The notes: a model not told the origin generated them from the sequence alone. A stretch of 64,000 nucleotides of DNA from Typhlomys cinereus (GCA_023101885.1 JALPQD010000411.1:1057909-1121908), one strand, 5' to 3'; shown: positions 1-13,234, counted from the stretch's first letter. A program made the numbers and translations.

Positions 1-50
1 ACAAAATAAATGAGAAAAAAAATTTGAAATGACTGAGCAATTTTGCTTAC

Positions 51-173
51 GGTCCTGAATGAAGTAGGGGTCTGCTTCCGGAGCATACTGTTCGCTGAAG
101 TCCACCAAGGCGTCCTGTCCATAAGGCCGCCGGCGTCCTGTCACCGGGATGTTGCACAGCTGGGCGTAGTCAT
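51..173 (-). CDS. Ltbp1: Ltbp1 exon: end of the C-terminal TB domain and acidic linker
   Basis: This 123-bp exon (41 codons, phase 1-1) begins DDYAQLCNIPVTGRR, supplying the eighth TB cysteine. It continues into an acidic, aromatic linker (DALVDFSEQYAPEADPYFIQD). In LTBP1 this linker precedes the final pair of EGF-like modules, which would lie left of the window. The acceptor is CTTCCAG and the donor is GTAAGC at positions 50-45. It is the most 3' exon present; the intron after it runs off the left edge. Confidence 0.96.
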
Positions 174-3100
174 CTGGAAGGAAGCGCATGCAGTGGTGTG
201 AGACCCCATCACTGTCAGCCCACAGGAGACACGCCTGTTGTCACTAAGAAGGGCAGGTCTGGTACCACGCCTCCAACTGGAAGCACCCGGAACAAGTGTT
301 CTTCCATGAGAGCACTATACATCCGCACGCTCTGACCCTCTAACAGCTAGAACAATAGGAACATGTCCCAGAAAAGCAAGGAGAAACGGAAAAAAAAAAA
401 AAAAAAACCATCTCTGGGTATGTCAGGCTTCTTGGGGGAAATGGGCTTTATCCAAACCTAACAGATGTTATCAGGGAAAATAAGTTAAAATATGATTATT
501 TCAGTGAGCAAAGAGGCACTTGTCTGTAAGAAACAGGGAAAATGGGTCATTGGTATTCAAACATAGAACCCCCAACTGACAATGTTGACAATGACACATG
601 GACTGTGTAGCTGCGATTATAACTGTCGTAACACTACAACTCTCCAGTCCCAGTGAATGGGGTAATAGGACGATCCCATAGTAAAGTGAGTTGTAACATA
701 GTAACAAATGAGTGGAGTGGTTGGCGCAGCAATAGCTGGTAGTTATACACCCCTTCCGCTGCCTCCTGCTCTTCTAAGCATTTAAAGATTCACTTTACAA
801 AGAGATTCTTCTCATCTGTATTTCCCTGAGGCAGACACAGATGCACAGAGACATTCGCAGCTAGTGGAGACCTGAGTCAGTCATAAAGCTGCTGAGTGCT
901 CACATTAGAAACTCTTTCTCTTGGGACCATCTCAGCCCTTCTGGAATGTTCTTCTCGTTTTCTCTGCAGCTTAGTTTCACCTGCAGCTGCCTCTTTCCTG
1001 CCACTCCAAGCTGACGCTGTCCACAGCTGCTGAAGCCCTACTCTCTGCTCTAGTTCTCCTCACACACACTTTCTTCTATGTTGCTTCCTCTGATATCATA
1101 CACGACCAAAGGAAACCTCTAAGAATACAGATACTGTGAACTGCGAAGGCTTGCTTTCATCCCTGCATTGAGGGTGAAGATTTAAAGGTGTGACTGTGAC
1201 TGCATACATGCAGACACACTTTCTGAGAGTAGTGAAAAGGATGTGTAAGGCCACAGGAACCTTGAACCGCTGGTTAGGGGGGAATCCAGCTGCCCCTTCC
1301 TAGAAGTCTCCTGAGAAGCATTCCAGGAGCAACATCCAGACCCCAGACATTCCCAGCCCCTTTTGCACAAAACCATTCCAGGAGAAATACTAATTTCATT
1401 AAGGAAATAGCAGAACCTAGGAAAAAAGATCCTTGACTTTAAAAAAAAAACAATACAACTTCAGACAAACGGCTGTCAGTTCTACTTAAGTTTCGGAAGG
1501 AAACTTGGAGGATTTCCCTTCGAGAGCCAGATTGCTCAAATGCTTACGAGTTTTCAGAGCTGAGCTCCTCTTTTCTCCTGAATGTTCATATACATTTCTT
1601 GTACATCTGAAAGGGCAATGTCTTCTATATTCATATCCCAGCACAGTGTGATCGAGGGTGGATATTAAAAATTGAACTCGTTCATGTACGTAGTTGGTAA
1701 AACGCAATCCAGAGATGACAGAGCATCTTCCTCTGGGACAACGGTCAGCTGAGGAAGGGGTCTGCCTGAGACATCTGGTCCCAGTGATGTCAGGTGACAC
1801 AGAGAGGGCTGGGCTGGCATGAGAGGCCTGGATCCTGTGCTCCCCTCCTTCAGAACGCTGCGGGAGCTCATCACTGCACGCTCGACCCACCTCTCAGAGC
1901 CAAAGGAGGAGACTAAAGATGGGACAGAAGGGACAGGTGACAGGTTCTCGGAGAGGCTGCCCTTGAATGACAACTGTGTAGATGTGCGAGAATTATGGGA
2001 AAAGAGCTTGTTAGAGGTGTGAGTAGAGGAAACTGAATTGTGAGTCGAAACTACGCGATTCCCAAGCAAGTCCAAGGAGGTGCAGGCTGCGGAGGGAACA
2101 ACAGAGAGAAATAGGGGTCTCCCAAAGCTTGCCATATCTTCTTTCTCTCCTCTTCCTCTCCCGTCATGTGTGATCACCCTGAGAATTCCAGAACTTACTG
2201 TCCTGGGCACGTTCCCTTTCTCTAAGTTTGTTTCAAGACAGGTCTACTCAGTGATTAAACCGTCGTTTCCTCATTTCATGTTCTTTCTTCATTGTGGGGA
2301 CATGCAGCCTTCTGCCATCAGGAGGACTTGGATCTTATTTTATTTTTGTTAGGATCACCGTGATCCTGACCTATGCCTATTGCCTCCCCCGTCTTCCCGC
2401 ATATCAGCTCTGATTCTTGGCCAGGGTCAAGGGTGAAGCGAACACTGGGAAATGCAAAGAGCATGGGCTTTGGAAGCAAAAGCTGCGCTGAAGTCCAGCT
2501 TAGCAGCTTATTTTTCATATTTTTCAGTTTAGCAAGCCTCGACTTCCACATCTGCTACTCAAGGAGCATAATTCTTGCTCATTTGCCTCTATTGCTGATC
2601 CATGGAGGATGAGGCAAAGCTATGAAACTTCAAGTTTTCAGACTCCAAGAATATGGAGGTGACAATTTCTTTTTTCTTTTTGGAGAAATCATGAAGTTCC
2701 TAGGGAATGCCTGGAAACAAATGTTTTTTTTTTAACCATTTTTGAACCATCTTTGAACAGATGTGCAAAGATAGGATTTGAATAAGCGATGTATACATTT
2801 TAATGTTCAAACTGAAATTTATTGATGGGCAAAGAGGGGTGTGGTAATTAACTGTAGTGGAAGAACCCTGCTCAGGGTTTTTTATGGACCTTTCCTCCAG
2901 CAAGTCACAAAGCTGGTGATTGCCTTGGCCAATTTTTATGCATGGTTGACCTGATAATTATGAACAGCAGCATGTTCTAACATCCAATTGGCAGAGCTCA
3001 ACTTATTGGGGCAAGCTGCTCGCTATGCAGTCAAGATTCCAGTTACATGTGCTTTAGTGGAGTAGAAGAGACAGCATAGAACATTGATGAGTCTTGCAGG

Positions 3101-4881
3101 ATCTGGATATGGATGAATTTCTAGCATGTTTTGGCCTCTTGAGTATTCTTGACCACAAGAAATACCTACTGTAGCTTGGGAAGAGGTGCTTGGTCTTGGC
3201 TGGCCCTAGGGTTGAGTCACCACTAAAGTCTAGCTCAGGGAACATAAAAAAAATCAGGATCGACTGTAGGTGCAAGACGTCAAGAACATCAGGCCCCTGA
3301 ACTGTTCCCCCTCTCCCCGCCTCCCAGGAGGACCCTGAGAATCTCAGCTGCTTGGTCCTTCAGCTAAGCACACACACAGTGATCTTCTTAAAGTCCCTCT
3401 CTTCCCAATGCCCCACCTTCTGCACATCAACTATCCATCACCTAGTGGCCAGGGTGGCGGCAGCTAAGCGCATGGAGCAGTTTGGCTTGGCGGGTCCTTA
3501 AAAGGCTAAGGTTGTCAGGCACCATTCCTGAGTGAGACCCCCTAAAATGGGTCCATCCCGGATCCGGCCCAACACAAATATGAAATGAACAGGAACTGGG
3601 ACAGTAACGCCTTAGCATCCCACCCCCCACCACGGCAACATTCTGCCCTCCCTGTGCACAAATGCTCAGCGCTAGATCAAAGCGGGCAAAAGGGACATGT
3701 GGGGTGGCGTGAGACACCATTGCTCAGTGGCCTGAATGAGAACCAGCCATTGATCACACTAATTTCCCTGGCATGGCAGATTCCTGTGACAGATGGTGCT
3801 GCTTTGAATTTCCCTTCAAGTTGAATTTTTTTTTTTTTTTTGTAAATTACCCCCTGGAGCCAAGTGTTCTGGGACCCCGCCGTCAATAGCAATGGAAAGC
3901 ACATTAAGAAGGCCTGGCAGGAAACCCCCACTCTTGATGACAGACACATCTGGGGGGCTGATGCGAACAGTCACATGCCACGGTGCCAAAGTGGCACCGG
4001 AGGTGAAGGCTTTGTTTCGTCTGAAGCCGATTAAACTCAGATGCTCTTAACGACTGAAGTAGCGGCCAGATTTCAGCTTTCCCCACTCTGGGCTGAAGAG
4101 TCAGTGCTGTGCTATGCGGGAGACAAGAGTTAAAATGATGCCCGGGGCCTGGCGGTCCGAAGTGCACCAGGTCCTGTGTTACTCCAGTGTCCTTGCCAGG
4201 TGCTTTCCTGCAGGTTCTGAATGGACGGTGCTGTGTAGGAAGCCCAGGGTTGCTGTGTAGGAAGCCCACACACAAGTGGGAACTGGAGGACGGAGAAGGG
4301 AAGGAAATGAATATTTGACCTGTTGCCCACTGAACCTGCTTCACAGGTACTTTTTCTTGACTGAAATTAGCAAAAGTTACAGCTTTGCTTTTTAAACTTG
4401 GCCATTTATAGACTGTTCTAGTCACTACTGGAGAGAGCTTAGTGGTCCAGACCGGACAGGATTTGAAGTCAGTCTTTTGCCACAATGACCTAAGTGCTCT
4501 GCCTCAATGAAATTAAAACAGGCAGAACTATTAGATAAACTGGACATGCGCGCGCACACACACGCACACACTCACAAAAGACCTGGATTCAGCAGACTCG
4601 GGTTCTAGTTCTTGTCTCTCTACTTCCCAGCTCCTTAGCTGGATCTGTGCTCTGAGTGTCGGTACCTCCAGCTATAGACCAAGACCATGGCATTCTCTGC
4701 TCTACTTAAAGGAATTCATTCACTCTCCCGCAGCCAGAGACTGAGGAGAGTGTGAATAGGGTGGCGTTGGAACAATAGGAAGGATGGAAGAAATGGGGGA
4801 ATTTTACTCCGTTAAGTAAGCAGCAGATAAAGAAGAAAATAAAGATAACAGAGAGAGAGAGAGAAAGAGAGAGAGAACAGA

Positions 4882-4965
4882 TACACTTGTAATGTCAGCA
4901 ACTAGAGGCAGAGGCAAGAGGAAGATCACCTGGGCTACAAATAGAGCATGTCTCGAAACCAAAAC
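4882..4965 (+). mobile_element. B1 SINE fragment, degraded
   Basis: ACTTGTAATGTCAGCAACTA, AGGCAGAGGCAAGAGGAAG and CCTGGGCTACAAATAGAGCA follow the order of a B1 (7SL-derived) element. Confidence 0.5.
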
Positions 4966-5894
4966 AAATCCCCCCAGTAGAAAAACCAACCAGCAAGAAG
5001 CAGTGAAGTACATCGTAGCCTGACTCTTGACCCCAAGCAAGGAGCAAGTGGGCCAAGCAGCTGGCGACATGGGCCCCTAGGTCTGATGAGCCGGACACAG
5101 CACAGCCTTCCAATTCCATCCATTTCTACCTCAGAGCAACCCAAGAAATCACTGCTAATTGACTCCTTTTGTTCCTCACTTAGAGCAAACCTTGCCCGAG
5201 GTGAGGTGAGGGATTTGAGCTAAGATGGTCTACCTGCCAAGCCACGGTCTCTCTGTTTCGTGGCTGCTGGTCCGATACACTGGGAGCACTATTCCACGCG
5301 CTCCCCACACTCGCTAAGTAAGCGTCAGGTAAGTACTTGGTTCAGCAATGAGCATTTGAAGCTCAAATTCCAGGGAGGGCCATAACCCTGAACGCTGATG
5401 AGCTCAGCTCTATCATTAGCAGGATTTATGTTTATTGAATCTGCTCGATTTATTAGGTGTAAGAGATCAAATTGCTAATGTTCAATTAAATTGTACTTGT
5501 GGAGGACGGGGAAGTCACAGGGTCTAAAGTCTTGCTTGGCAGGGTTTCTGTTTGTGGAACTCCTGTGAGCAGTACTAGGCTCTGAGCAAACTGTGGCCAA
5601 TCAAGTTCCTCGGCCCCCACCCTCCCCTAAGGAGACCTGCTAATGCAGCCGCCCCCGGGGCTTTCACTCTGAGAGCGCCTAGCTAGCCAGGCGGCTGCTG
5701 GAGAAGACGGCTTTTGGCCACAGAGGTCAAAACATAGAGGTCCCCTTGTGTTCTAAAACACGCATTCGAGAATTTATATTCTTGTAACAACATGAAATTG
5801 TGCCACACAGGAAGACCTTAGAAGGATGACAGATAGCATGACATTCTTTTGTGTGGGTGAAAGAGAGAGAGAGAGAAAGAGAGAGAGAGAAACA

Positions 5895-5980
5895 CATGAG
5901 CTATGTGGGCTTCTAGAGACTGAACAAAGGTTGCCAGGTTTGTGAGGAAACTAACCCACTGAGCCATCCACCGGCCCAAC
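5895..5980 (-). mobile_element. SINE head fragment, reverse
   Basis: TGTGAGGAAACTAACCCACT then GAGCCATCCACCGGCCC is the reversed head of a B2/B4-type SINE (normally '...ACTGAGCCATCTCCCCAGCCC'). A GA-rich tract (5863-5890) lies at its distal end. Confidence 0.5.
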
Positions 5981-5989
5981 ATGACAATC

Positions 5990-6231
5990 TTTTAAAAAAT
6001 TTATTTATTTTATTTATTTGCATGTGCGTGTGCATGTGTGTATGTGTCAGAAGGGATTGTGTGTCCCTGTGGAGGACCAAGGGTGACTTTGGAATCATCT
6101 TGAATTGCTTCTACCTCCTTTTTGCTTTGCTGCCATTTCTGCCCAGTGATTTTATGTGGGACCTGGATCTGAACTCAGGACCTTCTGCTTGCAAGGCAGA
6201 GTCTTAACCCCTGAGCCATCTCTCCAACTCC
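5990..6231 (-). mobile_element. B2-superfamily SINE (long variant), reverse
   Basis: The reversed tRNA-like head is CTTAACCCCTGAGCCATCTC at 6202-6221. The body contains GGACCAAGGGTGACTTTGGA and TTGAATTGCTTCTACCTCC. The (TTTA)n tail is at the left. The same head and body recur at least eight times in this window. The body differs from the usual mouse B2 body. Confidence 0.8.
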
Positions 6232-6257
6232 AATAAAAACTTCACAAAAGGTTCCTG

Positions 6258-6680
6258 TCATAGTTAGGCACAGGTGTCAACTTGACAGTTGAGGGTTTGA
6301 GTTCTGGGCACATTTGTAGAGAATTAGTGGTTGAGTCCAGAGCAAACCTGCAGGAGATTGTCTAGCTGATGGGGACGGTCCAGCCCATGGTGGGTGGGAC
6401 TAGGCCCTGGAACAAAATACAGAGAACTGGTTGAGAGAGCAGACATCCTTGTGTACACTTGGCTAGACATGCTGGTCTGGCAAGTAAGCATCATCCCTCT
6501 CTCAACCGTTATGTAGAAATGGTATGGCCAGTTCCCTTGACCCTGGTGTCGGTACATGGTCTCCCATCAAGCTAGATTGAGAACTGTAACTTGACAATTG
6601 TAAGAGAAAATAAACCCCTTGTTCCCTTAAGCTGTTTGATAGTGATTTATCAGCAACCGAGCAGGCGAACTGCTACAGTC
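6258..6680 (+). mobile_element. Medium-copy repeat family 1, copy a
   Basis: About 420 bp beginning GCACAGGTGTCAACTTGAC. It continues through GTGGGTGGGACTAGGCCC, GACATGCTGGTCTGGCAAGT and CTCCCATCAAGCTAGATTGA to the end AATAAACCCCTTGTTCCCTT and GCAGGCGAACTGC. Four other copies occur in this window. I recognise it as an interspersed rodent repeat but cannot name it reliably; it may be a non-autonomous hAT-type element. Confidence 0.75.
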
Positions 6681-6753
6681 CCCCTGCTTCTAAGTACCCA
6701 GGACTGTGGTCACCAAGTATTGCGTGCAGACAATCTTAAAAGAAAAGACTATT

Positions 6754-6943
6754 GGGCTGGGAAGATGGCTCGGAGGAGGAGGGGCTTTGCCTCACAAGCA
6801 AAGGACTTGAGTTCTGATCTGAGGTTCCACGTCACAATGCTGGGAGAAAATGTTGGAGGAAAAGTCAGTAAGAAGGTAGCATCATCCAGGGTGATTCCCA
6901 ATGTCACCCTTGGGCACAGGCACACACACTCAAGTGCCCTCTT

Positions 6944-6976
<33 letters not shown>
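6754..6976 (+). mobile_element. B2-superfamily SINE (long variant) ending in a CA repeat
   Basis: Head GGGCTGGGAAGATGGCTCGG; body AGGGTGATTCCCAATGTCAC; tail (CA)16 at 6945-6976. Confidence 0.75.
6945..6976. repeat. (CA)n microsatellite
   Basis: Sixteen uninterrupted CA dinucleotides at the 3' end of a SINE. Confidence 0.95.
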
Positions 6977-6978
<2 letters not shown>

Positions 6979-7979
6979 AATTGAAGTAATTAATGTGATA
7001 GTATTTCACACTGAACAGTCCATATGATGAATATGCATTTCATCAACTACAGGAACAAAGATAGCACCGCTAAACCTCTAAATAGCTTAAGCTCTTGGAT
7101 TTCAAGCTCTTGTTTTATGACTTCTCCATACGTTGCTAGCTACCTTAGTTGGAAGAGACTTCTGTCTTCCTCAGGACTGTTCCAAGTCAGTTACAATCCT
7201 AGCAGCTCTTTTACAGGGGTTTCTTTGACAGTCCTTGCTAAGGGCTCCCAGCTCACTGTGTAGGTGGCATACTGCACAACAGCTATGTCGGTCCTTGGAG
7301 TGCGAGGGTCTGAAACAAGCATGAAAATGTCTTCACTGTGTAAGAATCCTCTCAAGGGGCTTTTTTTTCTTTTGTGAAACTTGCTCCTTTCCTCAAGCAT
7401 TGGCTACTGACACTGAATAGTTACCTTCCTAAGCTCTATTCCTGCAAACACAATTGCTTTTGTGTTTGTTTTTTTTTAATTGTGATGTCAAGAATCAAGT
7501 CAGGACCCTGTGCATGTTATTCTGTCGCTGAGCCCTGGAGAGCACATAGATTCTCCCAGCCCTGGAAAGCACATAGACTTCTTCCCAGGCTGGCCTGTTC
7601 TGGCCAGAGGTCCCTTTTGAAAAGCCAGTGGGCCGCAGCTCCATCATGAAGACGAGGTCAACGTAAACACAAACCTGCCTGGATTCAAAACCTCAGACCC
7701 AGAGTGGGGCCTTCAGCACCGCGCCGGTCAGGGTCGCTCTGGGAACACACTTCAGCCCGCGCTGCGGATCAAGGGAAGCCAGCCACGTGTATTTCCAACA
7801 CAAGGAAGCACAGTTCAAGAAGAGCAAGTCCTCAAGTGGAAAGTGACCCAAAGGCAGTTCTAGAACATGGAGCACCCATCATCACTCCTGACTTCAAAGC
7901 AGAAAGCCGAAATGGCCAAGACGTCTACGTTGGAGAGAAATTAGATCCCTCGTAAACTAAGAACAATCGCGTGCAGGTA

Positions 7980-8165
7980 AATGAGAACACTCGGCCAGCA
8001 AGGCGCCTGCCTGCAGATCTGGCACCCAAGTGTAATCCCAGAAGCCCACATGGTTAGAAGGAGAAGATTGACTTCTGAAAGTTGCCCTCTGACCTCCACC
8101 CGTGTGCCATGCAATGCATGTGCACATCTTCTCCCTTGACCCCCCCAAACAAATGAAGTGAAGTG
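7980..8165 (+). mobile_element. B3-type SINE, degraded
   Basis: Contains AAGCCCACATGGTTAGAAGG, GTTGCCCTCTGACCTCC and GCATGTGCACATCTTCTC, typical of the 3' half of B2/B3 elements; the head is poorly preserved (GAGAACACTCGGCCAGCAAG). Confidence 0.5.
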
Positions 8166-9434
8166 AACTATTAAAAACAGTAGTGTGACCAGACTCTTAC
8201 ACATGCATACTCCCTTTCCCTACTTTGGCTCGCTGAATTAGATTTGGGTATGACATCAGTGAGCCTGTACATACCGTGACAGTGTCACTTACTTGAAGAG
8301 TGTAACCAAAGACCCTTTGCAGGTCCACATAGTATATAACTCTTGCAGTAAGCGTAGACCTTCCCCAAGCCACGCCTTCCAGAAATTCAAGTTTCGTAAG
8401 TGAGCATGTCACCGCAGCCACCTGCCAATCAAACTCCCTCAAAGTCAGCTATTCTGTGATAGTGGTTGAGGCTTCCAAGACAGTGGTTTCAACTGGTTTT
8501 CAACACAGCACTCAAGCTGTGGGCTATAGTCTAGCGGCACCCGTGGGCTCCCAAACAGGTAAGTGCTTGGTGTGCTCTGGGGAACCAAGTTGGGCACACA
8601 GCTTGCCGGACAAGCTCCCTGGGTCTGACCTGAGCGGTTCAGCATGAACTGGCATTGGCTCTCCCTCCACCAGGCTTTGTTGTTTTTAGACTGTTCTCAC
8701 TGTTTATTTTTCCTGTGCTTTTAATCAATGACTATAACGCGATCAGAACCAGGGCGCGTCTCGCCACCTCGCTCTCCTCCTCCAGTGGATCCTGCACTGC
8801 GCCTGGCCTTGTCACCATTCATTCCTGCTCGCCTTGCCCTCTTCACAGGTCCCCTGTGACTAAGGCCCCTGATGGGCCCCGTGAGGCTGGCGGCCCTCAG
8901 CATGGTGCGGAGGAGGCTTGGTGGAGATGCACCAGCAGAGGAGATCTGAATTCCAAAAAAGGCCGCAGGTAGTTGGAAATAGTGTTTTATTTACTTTGTC
9001 CTATTTCATACTAAGAGCCACCTCAGCGGAAGATGCTCATTCAGAAGTGCGTGAACACAAGAGCCATGTGGTTCCTGTTACCATGGAACAAGGAAGAACT
9101 CACTCTATGTCTCAGTGTGACTGGGGGACGCTCCCCAGCGGCCTGCTTGCCTCGTGTCCTGGCCTTCCTTCTCCAATAAACGGCTGAATCAGTCTTGGTT
9201 TTCCCCACCTAAGAACCTCAAGGGTCCTGCGCTGGCGATCCTGCTCTAGAGATAACGAAAAACTAGGAATATTAACACGAGTTTTTGGAGTGAGGTGTTC
9301 CCCACTCTTTGTTATTATGGATGTCTACCCACATGTTTAAGAGAATCTTATAATAGCGCATCTGACAGGCAGCCTTTGTGATTTCATTTGAAATGCGATT
9401 GCTTTTAGAGTTGGGATCTTAACTTGGATGAGAT

Positions 9435-9640
9435 TCAGGAATTAGGGGATGGTTTGATGGGTAAAGCATTTGTGCAAGTGTGAGGACCTGAGTTCAAATC
9501 CCGAGAATTCATGTAAAACCAGTCATGGGAGCATGAAGCTGCAATCTTAGTGCTCCTATGGTGAGATGGAGGGTGGAGATAGGAAAATCCCTGGAAGCTC
9601 GAGGGATGAGCTCAACTAGCCTGGTATATGTACTAGTGAA
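9435..9640 (+). mobile_element. B4-like SINE
   Basis: Reads TGATGGGTAAAGCATTTGTG, TGAGGACCTGAGTTCAAATC, a middle B1-like part (AGCTGCAATCTTAGTG, CTCAACTAGCCTGG), and then passes into the CACA-based minisatellite at 9646. Confidence 0.55.
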
Positions 9641-9645
9641 GAGCA

Positions 9646-9890
9646 ACATACACACAGGGGTGAACATACACACAGGCATGCATATACACACAGGCGTGCA
9701 CATACACACAGGCATGCTCACACACACAGGCATGTACATACACACAGGTATGCACATACACACAGGCACACGCAAACACACATGCACATGCAAACACACA
9801 GGCGTGCACATACATACACAGAGGCATGCATATACATACACACAGGCATGCAGATACACAGAGGCATGCAGATACACATAAGTATGCACA
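9646..9890. repeat. CACA-rich minisatellite (16-20 bp unit)
   Basis: At least twelve imperfect units of the form 'CATACACACAGGCATG'. Unit-to-unit changes are mostly ATG/GTG and CATA/CACA exchanges. It grew from the 3' end of the neighbouring SINE. Cys-Val and His-Thr rich reading frames over it are by-products. Confidence 0.9.
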
Positions 9891-9984
9891 AAACACAGGG
9901 TAAAAAAGAGAATGTATTCAGAGAATTTGACTAGGTGGTAAACTACTTAAATTTAATTAGGAGTTCAATTTGTTGTATTTAAGG

Positions 9985-10205
9985 GTTTGTGGTTTGTTGA
10001 GACAAGGCCTATGGATCAGGCTGGCCTCCAACTTGCTGTGTAGGGTGAGGAAGATCTTAACTCTTGATCTTTCTGTGTTGCCTCCAAGCTCTGGCTTACC
10101 AGGTATGTGCTAACCTGCCAGTTGATGTGGTGTTGGAAATTAAACCCAGGGCTTTGTGTATGCTAAGCAAGACTCTACTAACTGATCTACATCTCTAGCC
10201 CCTTT
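9985..10205 (-). mobile_element. B1 SINE plus tRNA-like head (B4-type fusion), reverse
   Basis: The plus strand reads TTGTTGAGACAAGGCC, CAGGCTGGCCTCCAACTTGC and GTAACC-like B1 sequence. It then continues AATTAAACCCAGGGCTTTGT, ATGCTAAGCAAGACTC and ACATCTCTAGCCC, a reversed ID/B4 head. A fused B1 plus ID structure is the definition of B4. Confidence 0.6.
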
Positions 10206-10545
10206 GAAGTCTTAGATTTATTTGATCTGCTGAAATATTTGTGTGTGTATGTGTGTGTAGTTTGCATGTGGGTGGGTGTACAGGCACGTGTACAAAAGGG
10301 CACTTAAGTGTGCGTGCCTTTAGAGGCCTAAGGGTGACACGAAGGAATCATCCTGGATTTCTCTACTTCCTTATTTCTTCGCTTTGTGGTTTCCCAGGCT
10401 CTGCCAAGGAATTCCCAAGGCTGGAATTATAGACTGCTGTCATGTCCACATGACATGTTTTTTTCACATGGCATCTGGGGATCCAAACTTGTGTCCTTTT
10501 GCTTGTAAGCCAAGGGCTTTAAGCCCTGAACCATCTCCTCAATCT
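10205..10545 (-). mobile_element. B2-superfamily SINE (long variant), reverse
   Basis: The reversed head is GCTTTAAGCCCTGAACCATC; the body contains CTAAGGGTGACACGAAGGAA and ATCCTGGATTTCTCTACTTC; the left end is GTGTGTG-rich. It lies next to the B1/B4 fusion on its left. Confidence 0.65.
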
Positions 10546-11561
10546 TCTGCTGAAACATTTAAGAAAATGTTTTGTAGGATGTGTCTGTCCTTTCAAGCTA
10601 AAGTAAGAGAAAATCAAGTGGGAAAAGTTTATCAATGAAGACCAATGCACACATGGCATTGCTACAACTTAAAAAAGTTCTCAAGCCTTCCTTGGGACAC
10701 AAACAAGCAAGTATAAGTCAACGTACTTTACAGAATGGGGACTTAGGACAAGATAATCTATGTATTCAACCTAATGTTTTAAAGGTCAGATTTTAACGTT
10801 TGTAAATGGAATACATCAAGTGTTCATTCAGAATCTAACATGGAATGGTCCTCTTCATTCGTGAAGCCCCCTTCACATATCACAAGTTACACGGGTGGTT
10901 TAGGAGCATCTCTGTAAGTGTGTAGTGTCCCCAAGGCTGTGCTAGCTCCTAAACACCCTCACATCTGGCACTGTTTCTGATTCTTTCATCCTTTCAAAGA
11001 GATTCCTAGCACCGTATAACAAGGTAGACGTGTTGAATCAGCTTGAGCTCAACTTATTTCCTGGAATGGGATTTGATAATAATCGCTAACAGCCACGGAG
11101 CATTTACAGTATGCCAACATCTGTTGGAATTATGTTTAACGCTTGAGCGCCCTCCCGAGGCAGGTGTTGACACTGCCATTTCGGGAAAGGAGGAAGCTAA
11201 CAAATCACAGTGGTGTCAGACATGCATGAGTGACTACCATATATTATTTCACAAGAACCCATTTATAGAAGGAAAAAAATGATTCTTACTCATTGGGAGC
11301 GATAAGATTAAGTATTATAAATAGATAAAAATAACCTCCATTTCCAAGAATACCAAAGATTCAGTCCCAAAGAACTGGAATGCTTGCCTGGTTAGACTAC
11401 ATTCAACGTACACATGCTGTCTACATTCTGTCTGCATATGGCAGTTACTCTGATTTAGGAGGGCTGCCATAGTTTTTATGTTTTTACCTTTCCATTATAA
11501 TGGATTCACAGTTCCTCTTTCCTGAATTACAGCACCCAGAATCTATGTGACCCAAACAAGT

Positions 11562-11725
11562 GCGGGCTGGTGACATGGCAACCTGAGTTTGATCCACAGA
11601 AATCTGCATGGTGGAAGAGGAAAGCTGATTTTCAAAAGTTGTTCTCTGACCCCCTCCCCCAACTTGTGAGCCACGAAATGCACCCATGTGTTCTGTCTCT
11701 CTCAAATGAAACATATATTTCTGAA
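11562..11725 (+). mobile_element. B3-type SINE, degraded
   Basis: Reads GTGCGGGCTGGTGACATGGC, AACCTGAGTTTGATCCACAG, ATGGTGGAAGAGGAAAGCTG and GTTGTTCTCTGACCCC, the order of B2/B3 with a lost promoter box A region. Confidence 0.55.
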
Positions 11726-13234
11726 AAAGGATAAGTGTTTGCATACTAAGAGAGCATTAATTAGTATAACCTCACAAAGCAGTCTCCAGACTGGAAGAAG
11801 GAGGCCGAGGGCACTTGTCCAGTGCGGCGGACAGAGAACTAGGCGCCAGGAGCAGAGCAAGGTCCTGGATCGCCTCAATCAAGGCGGCGGCTGCTAGCTG
11901 TGTTTCACATGCAGCGTGTTCCAAAGTTATTATGAACATTCTTTGGAAACATATTTCTTGGAAAAGCCTTCAAACCGTGACTGCTGAAAGGCCTTTTGCA
12001 ACGACTGCCCAGTTACAATATTTTTTCAAGTGTAGTCCCTGAGTCAAATCCCTGTCTTCCTTCACGCCTGCAAGGGTACCTCACGGCTTCTTGCACTGAG
12101 ATCTTTGGGAACGTGTATGAGCCACGCATGGAAGTGGAAGAAATCACTGGCTCTTTTGTTGAAAGGCAGATTCCAAATTCTCAGTTGTGTAAAACTGTAG
12201 GAAAAGCACTGTTTTTGATTAGCGTTTAGGATGTGTTAAAATTCCTATGATAGCAAATGTATCACTGGCATATTTAGAAGGTTTAATACTTAGGAGCAGA
12301 ACATTGTGATTATGAATTACATTTGACGTTCCATGAAGCATGAGCTGTGAATTCGTTGTAACTTTTTTTTGCCTACAACTTAGTAGGTGTTTAGCAAATA
12401 GTGAAATGAAGAAAGGAATGTGTGATTTAAAACTGAAAACAGACACATTGTAAATAATTTAGATTTCATCTTAGATCACTTACTTTGCTTGTGTACCAAA
12501 TATATAGTTAAAAGTCATTTTTCTTGCATTCAGACGAGTATGAGGAATCTTACAAAAATCTTTCATCACCCACAGTAGTGTCTTCCTACTAAGAACAAAG
12601 CTGAGCAATACTAGGTATGAGAATACTTTCTCATGCATATTCATAGCATAACTGTGTTTTTTCTTATTATTAGTCATTCACTTATTTGCATGGAATAGTG
12701 GTGAACTAAGTACATCTAATCTCTACCCTCTGAGTTCAAGTCCTATTTGGAATTCTCTATTTATTTCACAAATGTACATTGCTAAAAAGAATTTGAGCAA
12801 AAGGGATAAACACATAACAATTATTCACCTAGCTAATATGTTCTTCACTATGCAAGTGGCAATTTGCTCAATGTGCATTCTATGCCTTTAAAACATATGG
12901 CATACACAGCATTCTGAATTAGAATTTAGAGATATGCTTCTTTTTAAGATGAACTGAACTGTATTTTCCACTGTATAGTGATGACTACAACTTATCCATC
13001 AATTCGTGAAAATCGATTCAATTTTTCTTTATTATGCCAGTTATAATTTGCTTCCTGCCACTCAGGTATATCAATAGGGCAATTCCACAAGGTAGACCTT
13101 GAATCAGGTGTGTCTGGACACCTGAGTCTTCCAGCTGTTCTTCTTGCATTTTAGAAAGACAAATACCTGCATGCTTTGATCAGTGCTAGTGCTGGATTTA
13201 AATTTGAGAGACCTTATAATCTATTTTTGCATCA

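Noticed and set aside
8640..9240. GC-richer stretch with AATAAA near 9175, possibly a terminal exon or retrocopy
   Set aside because: No continuous reading frame, no protein similarity I can recognise, and no A-rich tail after the AATAAA.
9646..9890. Regular repeats that might suggest a CRISPR array
   Set aside because: Units are 16-20 bp, adjacent and without unique spacers; the setting is a mammalian intron.
9509..9896. Cys/Val/Tyr-rich open frames
   Set aside because: They are translations of the CACA-based minisatellite; similar frames over the other CA, TG and GGAA arrays were rejected for the same reason.
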